64,000 nt of DNA from Perkinsus olseni (taxonomy: Eukaryota; Perkinsozoa; Perkinsida; Perkinsidae): NCBI GenBank assembly GCA_013115135.1, contig JABANP010000224.1, positions 17,147 to 81,146 of the forward strand, read 5' to 3'. This document shows, in pieces, positions 23,681 through 33,590 of the stretch. The notes beneath the pieces were generated by a model. It was not told where the DNA came from, did not search any database, and saw only the letters and a list, made by a program, of their open reading frames with translations. The position numbers and the translations under genes were made by a program. Positions within the stretch are counted from its first letter, which is position 1, and each line of letters starts with the position of its first letter.

Positions 23681-24937
23681 TCACGTCCACGGCAAAAAGT
23701 TACAAAACATTACAGGGCCGATGAAGAAATATGCACAATGGAACAACAAATAGACAGAAAACAATATTCTACTCCCTCGACTCAACTTCACATCGCTGTA
23801 GAGCCTCCCGAGCTGCCAGTAGTACAGGGGGCAGCCGGTCAGCAAACGCGTGATGACTTGGACGTTTGCACACAGCAAAGTGAACAGCGTGAGGACCATC
23901 AGCTGGAAGACGAAAGGCGAGCGTTCATAGTCATTAGCAGCAGTAACGACACCATGCAGCCACGCCTTGGGCGATAGGCCTTTCCGCAGGGAAGGACAGT
24001 AGACGAGGAGACCTCGGACGACGGCGGTGATGGCGATGGCCATGGACGGCATTGCGAGGAGGAAGTTGGGGATATTGTTCGGGGTGTAGTAATCGAACAG
24101 ACCGACATGCCAATACTCCTTCTGAATGTAGCTGTAGACGTTCCCTCTTCCCGAGCACCAGGGCCGGCTGGTCAGGTCATCACCATCATAGCAGTAGAGG
24201 GACCTCGCGTAGTGGAGATAGACCACCATGGGGAGGACGATTAGCAGGACGAGTGGTATGACCAGGAGAAGGCACCTATTATGGATGCCGTAGGAGACGA
24301 AGAAAGGGGCGTTCAGCGTGCCGTTGGACCTGGTCAGAGTCGCTGCGGCCAGCAGAACCGCCGAGCAAATCATCGCCCCTGTGTGATGGCCCTTGCTGGT
24401 GGTGTAGAGCAGCAAGAGGCCCCCAAAGGTGAGCAAACAGTAGAGGGACTCGGTGTAAATAGCCGACATAAAAACGTTACTCATCGGGATGGCAAAGAAC
24501 AGCGCGCCATAATAGGCGATCGAAGCCGCGTGGTCGCCACTTAAAACCGCCAGACCCAGCCAGTAGAGCAGGACTGATGCAACGACAAAGGAGATGTTGG
24601 TGATGAGAACGCCACTCAAAAGCAACCGATCCATCCGAGGCATGGCGGTCGGCAGGAGACCTTCGAAGAGGTTGATGGCGATGGGCAGGCCCGGGAAGAA
24701 GGCGTGGGTGTGCTCGTACTCGTACCCCTGGATCTCAGCCGTCCGCAGGAAGTAGACACCGTCCCAGTAGGCCAGCGGGCTGAGCCACCTCCCCAAACCA
24801 TCCTGTGCACCCGGGTAGATGTTCCCAGACGTATCATAGGGGTGCAGGTACCGCGCCGAAAGGAGGCCGATCGACAGGCAAAGGACTCGAGATGCCGCAG
24901 CCGCGAGGGCGATCTTGGCCGAGTTGCTGAGGGCCAT
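23681..24937 (-). CDS. PIGV: GPI mannosyltransferase 2 (PIG-V / Gpi18 family)
   Basis: Single-exon frame of 418 residues, close to family size, that adds the second mannose to GPI anchors in the ER lumen. Family hallmarks are the luminal WDGVYFLRTAEIQGYEYEHT segment (about residues 58-77) followed by AFFPGLP, IYTESLYCLLTFGG, ATLTRSNG, and near the C-terminus NVQVITRLLTGCPLYYW. There are about nine to ten hydrophobic helices. The acidic W-D site after the first helix is the usual catalytic position in these Dol-P-mannose enzymes. It lacks introns, unlike most neighbours. The start at 24937 gives a short N-terminus before the first helix, which fits. Confidence 0.93.
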   Translation of the reverse strand: MALSNSAKIALAAAASRVLCLSIGLLSARYLHPYDTSGNIYPGAQDGLGRWLSPLAYWDGVYFLRTAEIQGYEYEHTHAFFPGLPIAINLFEGLLPTAMPRMDRLLLSGVLITNISFVVASVLLYWLGLAVLSGDHAASIAYYGALFFAIPMSNVFMSAIYTESLYCLLTFGGLLLLYTTSKGHHTGAMICSAVLLAAATLTRSNGTLNAPFFVSYGIHNRCLLLVIPLVLLIVLPMVVYLHYARSLYCYDGDDLTSRPWCSGRGNVYSYIQKEYWHVGLFDYYTPNNIPNFLLAMPSMAIAITAVVRGLLVYCPSLRKGLSPKAWLHGVVTAANDYERSPFVFQLMVLTLFTLLCANVQVITRLLTGCPLYYWQLGRLYSDVKLSRGSRILFSVYLLFHCAYFFIGPVMFCNFLPWT

Positions 24938-25097
24938 AACAACACGCTGACAACGAGAGGCTGATGACCATCAGCAACGAAAAAAGGCGGGTAAAAAAGA
25001 AACTATTTCGAAGTCATGTGAGATTGATGAAAAAATATACTATCCCAGTCTAGTGCCAGCTCCTTGGAATGGTACAAAGGCCCCTCCTGCTTGACCC

Positions 25098-25610
25098 TCA
25101 TGCGCCGCTTCTTCGTCCTGCTGTTGCGGTCGGTACCTGCGACGACCTCCCTGCGCGAAGTTCATGGGTGAAAGATACGCACTGCGCCGTGTAGAGCGGC
25201 TGAGCGAACGGTGGCGGCCTTGCCGTGTCACCATTGGCCTGCTGTTGGTCTCCCTGCATGGTCGTGACGATGAGGTAAACGTTGTAAGCTGCCATCGCCT
25301 GTGGTGATGACTGGACGGGAGTAGGTGGAGGTGTGGTACTACCTCGGTGATGACGCTGATCCCGAAGACGAGAGTGGCGAAGAGCGGCATGCCCGTAAAG
25401 GAGTACGATATGGTTTTCATGAGCACGGTGATGAAGGTGATGAGATCGAAGAGACAACTTATGAAGGATATCATTCCGAAGGGCATCAGGCACATACTCC
25501 CACCGGGGCCGCAGGACTGAAATGATGGTGACTGAGATCTCAAGGCTGCCCACCGCTACAAATGAGTCAGTAAGCGCTTATAATGATCTAGGGGAGGTGT
25601 GGTACGCTTC
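25098..25610 (-). CDS. Small membrane protein, two or more exons (unrecognised)
   Basis: An exon at 25516-25343 encodes three close hydrophobic segments (MPFGMISFISCLFDLITFI, then MPLFATLVFGISVITE). A 44-nt GT-AG intron (25342-25299) joins it in phase to AMAAYNVYLIVTTMQ and a polar tail ending at 25098. The first exon is unresolved; a Met at about 25610 followed by AEAYHTSPR is a candidate. It resembles its upstream neighbour at 25762-26163 in size and hydrophobic layout. Function unknown. Confidence 0.45.
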
Positions 25611-25761
25611 TGCCATTGCGATCTGTTCATAACAGTCTCCCGAGCGCCCTTCCAGACACCGCGACGATCCTCTACTACTCATTTTCAATGAATAATACCA
25701 AATCAATATCAAATATTTTTCACCGATAAAATAATCAATAAATACAACACTGCTACTACGA

Positions 25762-26163
25762 CTACCAGTGGTAGCCTCCCACTTCTGCTACTACCTCGCC
25801 CAGGCAAGCCAGTAGGCGTTCGGAGCACGGCCTGAGTATTGGGTCCTCCCGCAGTAGTACCGTCCCAATGATGCTGAGTAAGAGGACACCGAAGAGGTCG
25901 AGTATCTTCCATCCGCTAGTGACCTGCTTCAACCTTGGATACCACTGTTGATGATGATTGTTACTACGAATCTAAAGGGTATCAGGACCCACAGAGTCAT
26001 CACGCAATATCGCAGGACCACAGCGGGCTTCCCCTGGGGTAGGGCAAGGGACTGAGACGCGTCCCCTTGGGGCATTGGCAGCACCATAATGATACCCAAC
26101 GCACTGAGAAGATACTCGGCCGGCACGAAGCTTATGAAGGGCGTGACGAAAAGTAACAAGTTC
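25762..26163 (-). CDS. Small multi-pass membrane protein (unrecognised)
   Basis: One minus-strand exon encodes LLLFVTPFISFVPAEYLLSA, LGIIMVLPM and YCVMTLWVLIPFRF. A GTAGTAACA...GCAG intron of about 48 nt joins it in phase to VTSGWKILDLFGVLLLSIIG and a Cys-containing tail, with TAG at 25762-25764. Four membrane helices are expected. The true start lies at or above 26163 and was not resolved. The neighbour downstream on the same strand is of similar type, suggesting an old tandem duplication. Confidence 0.45.
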
Positions 26164-26569
26164 GTGATGAAGTTGCCTCCGACAGCCTATCATGTCCATC
26201 AGTGATAAATTCGTAGAACTCCTTGGAGAGGCGATTCAGTCCACAGGGAGTGACTGAGGGTCATTTTGGGTAAGTCCGGAAGCGGACGACTACCTCAGCT
26301 CACCACCACGTGTGTAGCGGGAAGTAGCGGTGGAGTGGTATTATGTTTGGTCGCAGTGTTATCCGAAAGTTCACCCGGCAAACCTTGGTTAATTTTGCAG
26401 CCTGAGAATCCCAGGCCCGAAGCTAACGGTATTGTGATAGACACACAAGAGGACAACGAGGATAAGCAGCACTATCAGTTCACCATACGCTACAAGAGTT
26501 GGTAGCCGGAGGCCAGTAGTGGCGGGCTGTGTCACGCGCCACGAAATTCGTAGAGTGAGTCGGGAACGT

Positions 26570-26640
26570 GAAAAAATGCTGTGGCCTAGGGATCGAACCC
26601 TGGACCCGCCAAAAACCGTGGAAGAGTGACACGTGCCAGC
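26570..26640. repeat. tRNA-like B-box element
   Basis: GATCGAACCCTGG on the plus strand is the reverse of a B-box. It is preceded by an A-rich stretch and, 40 bases earlier, by the dispersed GCGCCACGAAATT motif. No complete tRNA fold is present. Confidence 0.4.
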
Positions 26641-27262
26641 GGCAAGGTGTCGCTAAAATACCGCTGAATCGCTCTGCATCAACTTGAACGGTGCAGGGTG
26701 CTTCCTAAGGACGTTCCCAGAGGATATTTTCATGTACTTACCTCCGCCATCAATGTCGATAAGCCAGGGAAGAATTGCATTGATTTCTCTCGCGTTGAGA
26801 CCCGAGGATGGCTGGAGTTGCACGTGCACGCTCGTGCGCAGCGCTCGGGAGAACATCTTGCAGCGAAGAACGCGCTAATAACATTAGCCTAATAATATCC
26901 CTAACACGCGCGGCCTACATGCGTTGTCGGCGACGACTTGTCGCAGCCCTGCTCTTTACCTTCGTGAAGGTTGCGCGGTACGCTTGTGGGTACGTACGTT
27001 TCTTGAAGAAACTTTCTTCACGTAGTTTGAACCCACACTGACTTATACGACCAGTTAAAAGCCTACTGGGGCGGTGTCATTGCTATCGCGCGATCTAAGA
27101 AGCTCAAGGAGGAGGACAGAGGCGTCGTCGACGACTCGTCGAGGAGAGAGATGAACAGTTCAAGGGACCCTCTGGCGCGCTCAGGATGAGAGCGCGTCAG
27201 CCAAATATCCGAGCTTCATTGTCCTGATCGATGAGCTCCTCAACTGGGAGGACAGCCATTCA

Positions 27263-27700
27263 TCAGCAAAGCCCGGAGTGGCACTCCGGGTCCCGGACGA
27301 GACCCTCGTCACGAGAGGTGGCTCGCTCTTGTTCCATGGTCTTCCGGAAGCGCAACAATGGGAGATAGTCCCAAATTGGGGCTGCAAAATCTGAGCTAGG
27401 GAGTTTGTAGATGGACCACTCCACATGGCTCTGACGAGGAGCGGAGCCACACACAGTCCCACAACCTCCGAGGTTGAACTTCCAGACCATGACAATCCAC
27501 CAAGTTTGAATGCCTCTGAGGCATAGCATCGACCTGTTGCTGACGGCAACTTGCTGCCCTTCCCATCCGCTAACGCCAATCCCGAAGGACATGTCTCCTT
27601 CTTTCCGGTGGTTATATGCAATGTTATCACCTTCTGTTGTGGTGATGCAATAATGTGCCCCAAAACTCAGTACAGTGTGGCTATTTGAGACGGGGCTCAA
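27263..27700 (-). CDS. Hypothetical 145-residue frame
   Basis: An uninterrupted minus-strand frame of ordinary composition (for example FGAHYCITTTEGDNIAYNHR, WSIYKLPSSDFAAPIWDYLP). No family, signal peptide or membrane helix is recognised. An overlapping frame of similar length exists, so coding status is uncertain. It lies upstream of the first peptide-repeat unit. Confidence 0.25.
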   Translation of the reverse strand: MSPVSNSHTVLSFGAHYCITTTEGDNIAYNHRKEGDMSFGIGVSGWEGQQVAVSNRSMLCLRGIQTWWIVMVWKFNLGGCGTVCGSAPRQSHVEWSIYKLPSSDFAAPIWDYLPLLRFRKTMEQERATSRDEGLVRDPECHSGLC

Positions 27701-27984
27701 AGAGAGGTAAAACCGGACTCAGGAGGAGTTCGGAAAAACTGATCTAGTTGTTGGATTCAAGGTGAACGCATGTTCAATAGCATGACGAGGAACGCACGTG
27801 CTCACTGGGACGAACGTACGTATAACCAGCAAAGGCGCACCAAGAGCAAGGCGGGTACGTAGCAGCAATGATTGTAGTTGTCGCTATAATGCAAATGCCT
27901 CTGCGTGCTGCTGAATGAAGCGCCTTGATGAGGGTCCGTCCGATGGCGGCATTCACGCTTGAAATTAAAGTCCTTTAAGAACTT

Positions 27985-29466
27985 CTAAATCGCTCTTGAT
28001 AACGTTGCAAGGTCGAACACCGCCTCGGAGGCGGAGTCCGTATCCAGGTGTAATGTATAGCATACACAGTTTACTCCACGAGTTTTGGACCTTCCTCACT
28101 CGGTGGCCTAGTGTTGTGAGGGACTGAGTGGGGCTGGCAGCTGTCCTTTACAAGTTAATAACTTGAAGTTATCATTAATATGGCTAAGATCTACCTCTCC
28201 CTGATCACCATTATCTGCTTCGCCCTGCTATCTGGCCCGCAACCATGCCATGCCCAACTCCGTGCTCTGGCTTTCTGTGGTGGGAGTGTCTGTAACGGGT
28301 TATGCCTTCAGCACTATCATCAATGTCTCGGGCACGCGGACAAGGGCTGTTACTGTGGTACCCCACGCTGACCCCTGGCCTACTCTGCTGATGCTGTTTG
28401 AACATTTCCCTGAAGATGTTCCGCCGCACCAGGCTTTTTTTCACAACAAATCATCATAAACCTTTTTAGTTCGCCAGTATCTTTTCTTTGACGTTTTGGG
28501 CGTATAACTAGCTCAGAGTTTCTTCAATGCCGCTTTTGGGGTGTTATTGAGTGAAAACGAGACAATACATGTTACGGGCAATGTCACTGTTATGGGAGAT
28601 TCTAGTTACTAGAGTCTAGTAGAATAATTCTGCACACCACAAACGAGAAGTTGATGAACCTCAACTAGCCAAGAGTCTCGTCAGCGTTCTCACAGCGTTG
28701 ATCGACATCGTCATGAACCTTCATAGTCGGAGCTCATTCAGCATCAATTTGTTGCCACCTAAGCGTCACTTTGGCGTCATTTCGGTGATGACCGCATAAC
28801 AGAACCCATCACACTCACTCGTTTCGACGGGCCGCCATACAAGCGGCGACCACGTGAGGATCCGGCGGTGTGGGGCCCAAGCTTTTTCTCAGCAAACTGA
28901 CACAATATCAGTAAGTCACCGACAGACTGTCGGCGACAGTAACAATCACGGGGCCCGGCAGTTCACCATTGGACCTCTCGTGGCTGTTCTACAATGACTC
29001 AGGGCCATCGTGGGAGCTCAGAGCCATTGGTCCTGCTGAACGGTTCGCCCCATCCTGCGTACCAAAACTGGGGATGCTCGAGAGATTTCATATCCCTCAA
29101 AATTTCGTTTCATTGCTCCTACATCTTTCATGCTCTTCAACATCCATATGCCCCTTTCCGCAGGGGCCTGAAGCCGTGAGGCTCACGGCCGAACTGATAC
29201 TTTCAGACACCCCTCGTGATAGTTTTTTCTTTTCCTCCAGCCGCTGGAGTCCAGCCTCGCCTGCAACGTCCACTGTGCATGCGCGATTTCTGTCGGGGCC
29301 CGAATACCAGCATCGAAACAGCTTCAGCGTAGAATCGATCACATTCAGGGTCTTCGGACGAGCCGCGCGCATTCAGTCAGACTGAGGCAACCATTCAATA
29401 CCGATCCACTAATATAGCGATGGTGACTAGGTCAGTGCTCGGATCCCGAGTCTCGGACCGCTCAGG
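27985..29466. repeat. Peptide-gene repeat unit A (interrupted by a retroelement)
   Basis: First of three diverged direct copies of a unit of about 1.5 kb; B is about 32900-34500 and C about 34500-35945. Shared landmarks are the ATTAAT-ATGGC start context, the six-Cys peptide gene, a downstream block ending in TTTTGGGCGTATAACTAGCTC, and the GTGCTCG...CCGAG...CTCGGA block at the end. Unit A stops at about 29466, where retroelement sequence begins. Its continuation resumes near 32890-32910. Confidence 0.7.
28180..28371 (+). CDS. Small secreted six-cysteine peptide, copy A
   Basis: 63 residues: a signal peptide (MAKIYLSLITIICFALLSG, cut expected after CHA) and a mature part of about 38 residues with cysteine pattern C-x4-C-x3-C-x6-C-x7-C-x-C, starting FCGGSVCNGLC and ending CYCGTPR. 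The spacing suggests a three-disulfide compact fold. No known family could be assigned, so no activity is proposed. Two further copies (33399 and 34908) and one remnant (38611) exist. Bases just before the ATG are conserved between copies. Confidence 0.75.
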   Translation: MAKIYLSLITIICFALLSGPQPCHAQLRALAFCGGSVCNGLCLQHYHQCLGHADKGCYCGTPR

Positions 29467-31367
29467 GTTTTGCGATGATGAGCGAGATCGCGTAAGAAAT
29501 TCGGACAGTCTTCTGAGAAATAGGCTATACGATGATGAAACCGGCACAGTACACCACCTAACCGACCGTGTTCCTCAGCATCTGAATATAGTATGATGTG
29601 ATCAGAACGAGAAAGAGATGGAGAAAGAAGACGAACAAAGCGCCCTTGAGAGGGCTGACGAAGAGTGGAGAGAACGTTCCGGAGAACTTGCCGAGTCTGG
29701 TACGAAAGAGTGGGTGTCGACGCAGATGAGCGAGAATGACGAAAGAGTACCCGAAGAAGGGCACGGCCAGCACGGGAAGCGAAGGTTGACAAAGCAAAAT
29801 TAAGTTTACCGCATAGCTTGGAGCACAAGCCGGAATGAAGTGTGTTAGAATGCAAGATGTCGGTGATAGTGGAAATTAACTTGTCGCGTTTATCAGGTGG
29901 AAGAGAGATGTGAACTGTGCGAGAAATGAACTGTATGCGAACGCCGAGAAGAACTATGTCAGCCGAAGGAGGACTGCATTTCTGTTCCTTGACTTGCCAG
30001 CCAAGAATAGAATTCAGAAATAAAAACGAGTTGTACGCCGAGGAGACTGTAGATTGGTCCTCAGCGCCTGAATAATCATCAATATAACTTACCAAAGGGA
30101 CCGACCAGTATGTGCGAGCCAAGAACACAAGAGATTGAGAGAGTCTCATGTAGTTCCACACGCTCGAGCGGGAGCCAAATGCCTGTGCGTAGTGAAGGAA
30201 GGCCGAGACCGAGGAGTCGATGGGATTCTTCAGAGCAATCAAAGTCGAGTTTGAATGCAGCGGGAAAGCTGCTACTTGACGGTACGCGGACTTGTGGTCG
30301 ATATTCCAGAAAGATAGATCAATAGATGATGCTGAAGATGAAGTACCACGGAGAGAAGCATACTGATCCCAGGTCAGTTTGAGTTGGCGATACATGGAGA
30401 TGACAACATCCAAGGTCGGCAAAGTTATTTTACCACAGAATGTTTGGCAGTCATTCAAGCTTGATTTTGAATAATCGTCACAAGGACGATCTTTCGTCAA
30501 TTGATGCACAATAAACCGGGATGAGATTAGATGGTCGGGGAATACAGAGGTGGTAGGGTAGGGGCCACCCATAGTGTTGTCCTTTGTTTCAGCTATCGCG
30601 CCATCCCAAAGAAGTTGATCATCCTCAGTGACAGCCCTCGAAGATAGACGTGTTATCAGTGGGTCGTCGTGGATACAGCCTGAGCGAAGGACTGAAGACG
30701 GAGGCTTGAAAGTCCACCGCTCAGTAGATTGTGGAGCGAACACGTTGCCAGGAACGGAGAATCGACCGTGAACAGCCAAGCCGAAGACAAGCTCAGCAGG
30801 TAGCCGCCAGTCAGCGTAGCCAGCACGACGAAGAAGCACCAGCATGAGGGGTAGATGCAGATGTGCGCAGAAGGCGCGGATAGTTGTCGGCATGCGCTTC
30901 ACCCATAGCTTGCGAATTCGGGATAGGGCTTGGCCGAGGCGGCGAACGCACCGCGTCTGGTTTTCCCGGTCTTGCAAAATGTTGATACCACGGCTGCAGA
31001 GGAAGTCGATAGCACGGAGAAGGGTATCCGGCAAAGGTTCGTCCGCGAGGAGAGGATGATGTTGACCGAGATGTGTCTCAATGTGCCGAGACGGAGAGAC
31101 AGGAGTAGAGGGGTTGTCACGTCCATCATGGCGCTGATGGAGTACATGTGTCGACGAAGATTTGTAGTAATGACAGTCAGCGAAGGGGCTCGCGATTAGT
31201 GGCGTGCAATCCGGGAGATCAGCGTCGTCCGGAAGTGGAAGTGAAGCAGTGGAACCGTCTGGGAGGTCGATATGGATGAGAGGATACGCAGTACCAGACG
31301 AGCGACGGTGGCGCTGGCGTTGGCGTTGTGCCCGTTTGGCAATGAGAGAACGCCTTGAGCGAGCCAT
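29427..31367 (-). CDS. Reverse transcriptase with partial RNase H (DIRS-like), 3'-truncated
   Basis: 646 codons. The RT core is recognisable: RPCDDYSKSSLND (about residues 294-306), the motif A-like NIDHKSAYRQV (about 353-363), GSRSSVWNYMRLSQ (about 398), the catalytic YIDDYS (about 428), LLGVRI, the connection GKLNF, and the start of RNase H (LYSDAEEHGRLGGVL). The DD-Y-S-x-N and W-N-x-x-R features resemble DIRS-type elements, not copia or LINE types. The last dozen residues are encoded by flanking repeat-unit DNA, so the frame ends at the truncation junction. The N-terminal 200 residues are basic and unassigned. Confidence 0.8.
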   Translation of the reverse strand: MARSRRSLIAKRAQRQRQRHRRSSGTAYPLIHIDLPDGSTASLPLPDDADLPDCTPLIASPFADCHYYKSSSTHVLHQRHDGRDNPSTPVSPSRHIETHLGQHHPLLADEPLPDTLLRAIDFLCSRGINILQDRENQTRCVRRLGQALSRIRKLWVKRMPTTIRAFCAHLHLPLMLVLLRRAGYADWRLPAELVFGLAVHGRFSVPGNVFAPQSTERWTFKPPSSVLRSGCIHDDPLITRLSSRAVTEDDQLLWDGAIAETKDNTMGGPYPTTSVFPDHLISSRFIVHQLTKDRPCDDYSKSSLNDCQTFCGKITLPTLDVVISMYRQLKLTWDQYASLRGTSSSASSIDLSFWNIDHKSAYRQVAAFPLHSNSTLIALKNPIDSSVSAFLHYAQAFGSRSSVWNYMRLSQSLVFLARTYWSVPLVSYIDDYSGAEDQSTVSSAYNSFLFLNSILGWQVKEQKCSPPSADIVLLGVRIQFISRTVHISLPPDKRDKLISTITDILHSNTLHSGLCSKLCGKLNFALSTFASRAGRALLRVLFRHSRSSASTPTLSYQTRQVLRNVLSTLRQPSQGRFVRLLSPSLSRSDHIILYSDAEEHGRLGGVLCRFHHRIAYFSEDCPNFLRDLAHHRKTLSGPRLGIRALT

Positions 31368-32890
31368 GGTCGGCGGAAGAGGAATAGTAGCTAACGAGAA
31401 GAAGAGGGCAGGCGGGGAAACACAACATGGTGGTGGTACAGCGTAATAACGACAGCAACAGCAAGTCGTGTGGAGCTAACTCTCCTTAGGTCGCTTAGAA
31501 GGAGGGGCAGGCGAGGCCGTAGAGGAAGAGTCGCGAGCTGGAGCAGACTCGGAAGGGCGGAAGGGACGTGACGGAAGGCCCTTGCCCTTACCCTTACCCG
31601 GAGAACGTCGCGACGAGCCCGGAGAGGCAGTCGGAGGAGTAGCAGTCAAAGCTGCAGTACAGGCCGTGTTGGAGTCTAAACGGCAAAGAAATTGAGCCAC
31701 GTTTGCAAGCGAGTCACCAGCAGACAGCTTAGCGGCACACTCCTTCATCATAAGGTTGTGATAGGCCTCAGCGGTACGGCTCCCGCCAGCGCGGCCAGAG
31801 AAGATGCTACCAACGACGTCGAGAGTGGCAAAGGTGTGTCCGAGTAGGGAAGCGAGGCCCAGGTCAAGGCACAGGTGCATGGTAGTAGACCAGCGGAGCA
31901 GGGCCTTGCCGAGATGTTGGACGCGCAGCGAGTCGTCGGGGAAGGTTGCCGATGCCGAATCGTCGCTGGACAGGAAGTCGCGAAGCTTGTAACCGAAGGC
32001 GAGTCGGGGCCTATCGGAAGAAGATTGGTTGAACAGGTCAGACACGAGGGTGGAAGGGGGGTGTAGGGCGGCAGAGAGGCCGACTAGAGTAGAGCGGTCG
32101 CCAAGCAGCACCGAGAAGCTCGGAGCAACGCGTTTAGAGGAGGCAGGAGCCGCCGCGGGCGGAGCAGGGACGGGAGTGCCAGGTGCCGTCCAGGGAGTAG
32201 AAGATGGGGTCGACCCAAGAGACTTGGCGAGTTGGACCAGTTTCTTGAGAGCGAGGGTCGTACTGACGTCGGGATCCTCTACCTGGACAATGCTAGAGAG
32301 CATGTCGTAACCGAGGAGAGCGACGTCGTTGAGAGTAGCCGCAGTGGCGGCGGTGCAAGCGGCGGTGATGGTAGCCGCCAAGTCGGGGGAGACGCTCAAG
32401 AAAGTGAGGGCCTCGGAGATGGGGGTGGTGAGAGAGAGAGCCGAAGAGGTGGAGGGATCAGCCATGAGAAGAGTAGTTGCTGAGCGCAGGGAGAAGAAAG
32501 CGCACAGAGAGACGGGCCCGCGTGGAGAGGCGCGAGGCAGAGAGGGAGGCAGCGGGAAAGGGCTGCGGAAGAGCGCGGTGGTCGCATAAGCGACAGAGGT
32601 GCAGGGGGGTCCGACGCGAAGAGGAGGGAGTCACGGGGAACAGGCGAGCCAACTAATGCACCACGCCAAGGAGAGCGAGGGGCATGTAGGAGCCGTCCTG
32701 AACCGCACGTTACATCCGAACCTCAACTCAACGCACGACCGCGATCAGTGGTTCCAGGCGCGAAGACCTGCGCGGTGTTCTGCAATAATGCCTAAATGCA
32801 GGAAGACTGGCGAGCTCTTGCGATGATCGACGTTGCGACGCGCCCTCGGTCGACTTCGTCTTACCGATAACTCCGCACGTCAACCAACCA
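29467..32890 (-). mobile_element. Truncated retroelement (Gag-like ORF plus DIRS-like reverse transcriptase)
   Basis: About 3.4 kb on the minus strand, inserted in peptide-repeat unit A. The left boundary (about 29466) is seen by comparison with units B and C, because repeat-unit sequence stops there. The right boundary is near 32890. It has ORF1 (32465-31476) and ORF2 (31367-29427). No tyrosine recombinase, integrase or terminal repeat is visible, and RNase H is cut, so the copy is defective. Confidence 0.75.
31476..32465 (-). CDS. Retroelement ORF1, Gag-like
   Basis: 329 codons just upstream of the reverse transcriptase frame, separated by 108 nt. Ala/Ser/Pro-rich ends flank a helical centre (KLRDFLSSDD, LGKALLRWSTTMHLCLDL), with a Gly/Lys-rich basic patch (SPGKGKGKGLPSRPF) near the C-terminus that could bind RNA. 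No CCHC zinc knuckle is seen. Assignment as Gag rests on position and composition. Confidence 0.6.
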   Translation of the reverse strand: MADPSTSSALSLTTPISEALTFLSVSPDLAATITAACTAATAATLNDVALLGYDMLSSIVQVEDPDVSTTLALKKLVQLAKSLGSTPSSTPWTAPGTPVPAPPAAAPASSKRVAPSFSVLLGDRSTLVGLSAALHPPSTLVSDLFNQSSSDRPRLAFGYKLRDFLSSDDSASATFPDDSLRVQHLGKALLRWSTTMHLCLDLGLASLLGHTFATLDVVGSIFSGRAGGSRTAEAYHNLMMKECAAKLSAGDSLANVAQFLCRLDSNTACTAALTATPPTASPGSSRRSPGKGKGKGLPSRPFRPSESAPARDSSSTASPAPPSKRPKES

Positions 32891-33208
32891 CAGGCAGGCT
32901 AGAACTCCTAGCCTAGAAGATGTCCACCAGGTTGGCAGTACCAGCAACGACAGCTAGCAGAGAGAACTCTCGAGAAGATCACGAACCAGCTTGAAGAGAT
33001 TGAGTATCGTCCTGTTCCCCTGTTCAACCGAATCAGCAACAGGGAACCCCAACTCCCCCTTCGTCAATTCCGGGGAAGGACATGCCCCGTCTTGTCCCCC
33101 AGTGACGTGAATCACTGTGTGTGCGTGTTACTGCTCAGCAGCAACTGCCGTGACCGGAGGCGCACGATTAAGACCTCCCCCTATGTAAATCTTGAATGGA
33201 CGCTCAGA

Positions 33209-33279
33209 ACGGTACCGTACCCGGTACGGTACCGTATCCTCATGGACCATCCTCACGTGGAGGATGGCCCATGAGGATA
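33209..33279. repeat. Nested palindromes inserted in unit B
   Basis: A perfect 12-bp inverted repeat, ACGGTACCGTAC (33209-33220) with its complement at 33224-33235 and loop CCG, is followed at once by TATCCTCATGG (33235-33245) pairing with 33269-33279. That second palindrome encloses an inner near-palindrome CCATCCTCAC/GTGGAGGATGG. Unit C lacks the whole block. Confidence 0.9.
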
Positions 33280-33398
33280 TACCTCCAAGTCCTTCACGGA
33301 GGTTGTTACCTGCTTACTAACACTCTATCAAGTCCCAGTGTCCAGCTTAGGGGCTTAGTGGGGCTGCTGAAGGCTGTCACTTGCAGGTTATCATTAAT

Positions 33399-33590
33399 AT
33401 GGCTAAGACCTACCTCTCCCTAATCGGCATCGCCTGGTTCGCCCTGCTATCATGCTCAACCCCGTGCGATGCCCAACTCCGTCGTCTAGATTTCTGTGGT
33501 GGAAGTGTCTGTAACGGGGTGTGTCTTGAGCACCATGAACACTGTCTCGGGAACGCGGAGAAGGGCTGTTATTGCGGTGCCCCACGCTGA
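33399..33590 (+). CDS. Small secreted six-cysteine peptide, copy B
   Basis: 63 residues. The signal peptide is AKTYLSLIGIAWFALLSC; the mature part has the same six-Cys pattern as copy A (FCGGSVCNGVCLEHHEHC ... GCYCGAPR). An in-frame upstream ATG at 33381 would add MQVIIN, but conservation with the other copies favours the MAKTYL start. Changes against copy C are concentrated in the signal peptide and the last loop. Confidence 0.75.
   Translation: MAKTYLSLIGIAWFALLSCSTPCDAQLRRLDFCGGSVCNGVCLEHHEHCLGNAEKGCYCGAPR

Noticed and set aside
30899..31446. Plus-strand frames over the retroelement
   Set aside because: They are antisense to the reverse transcriptase frame and show only Arg-rich shadow composition.
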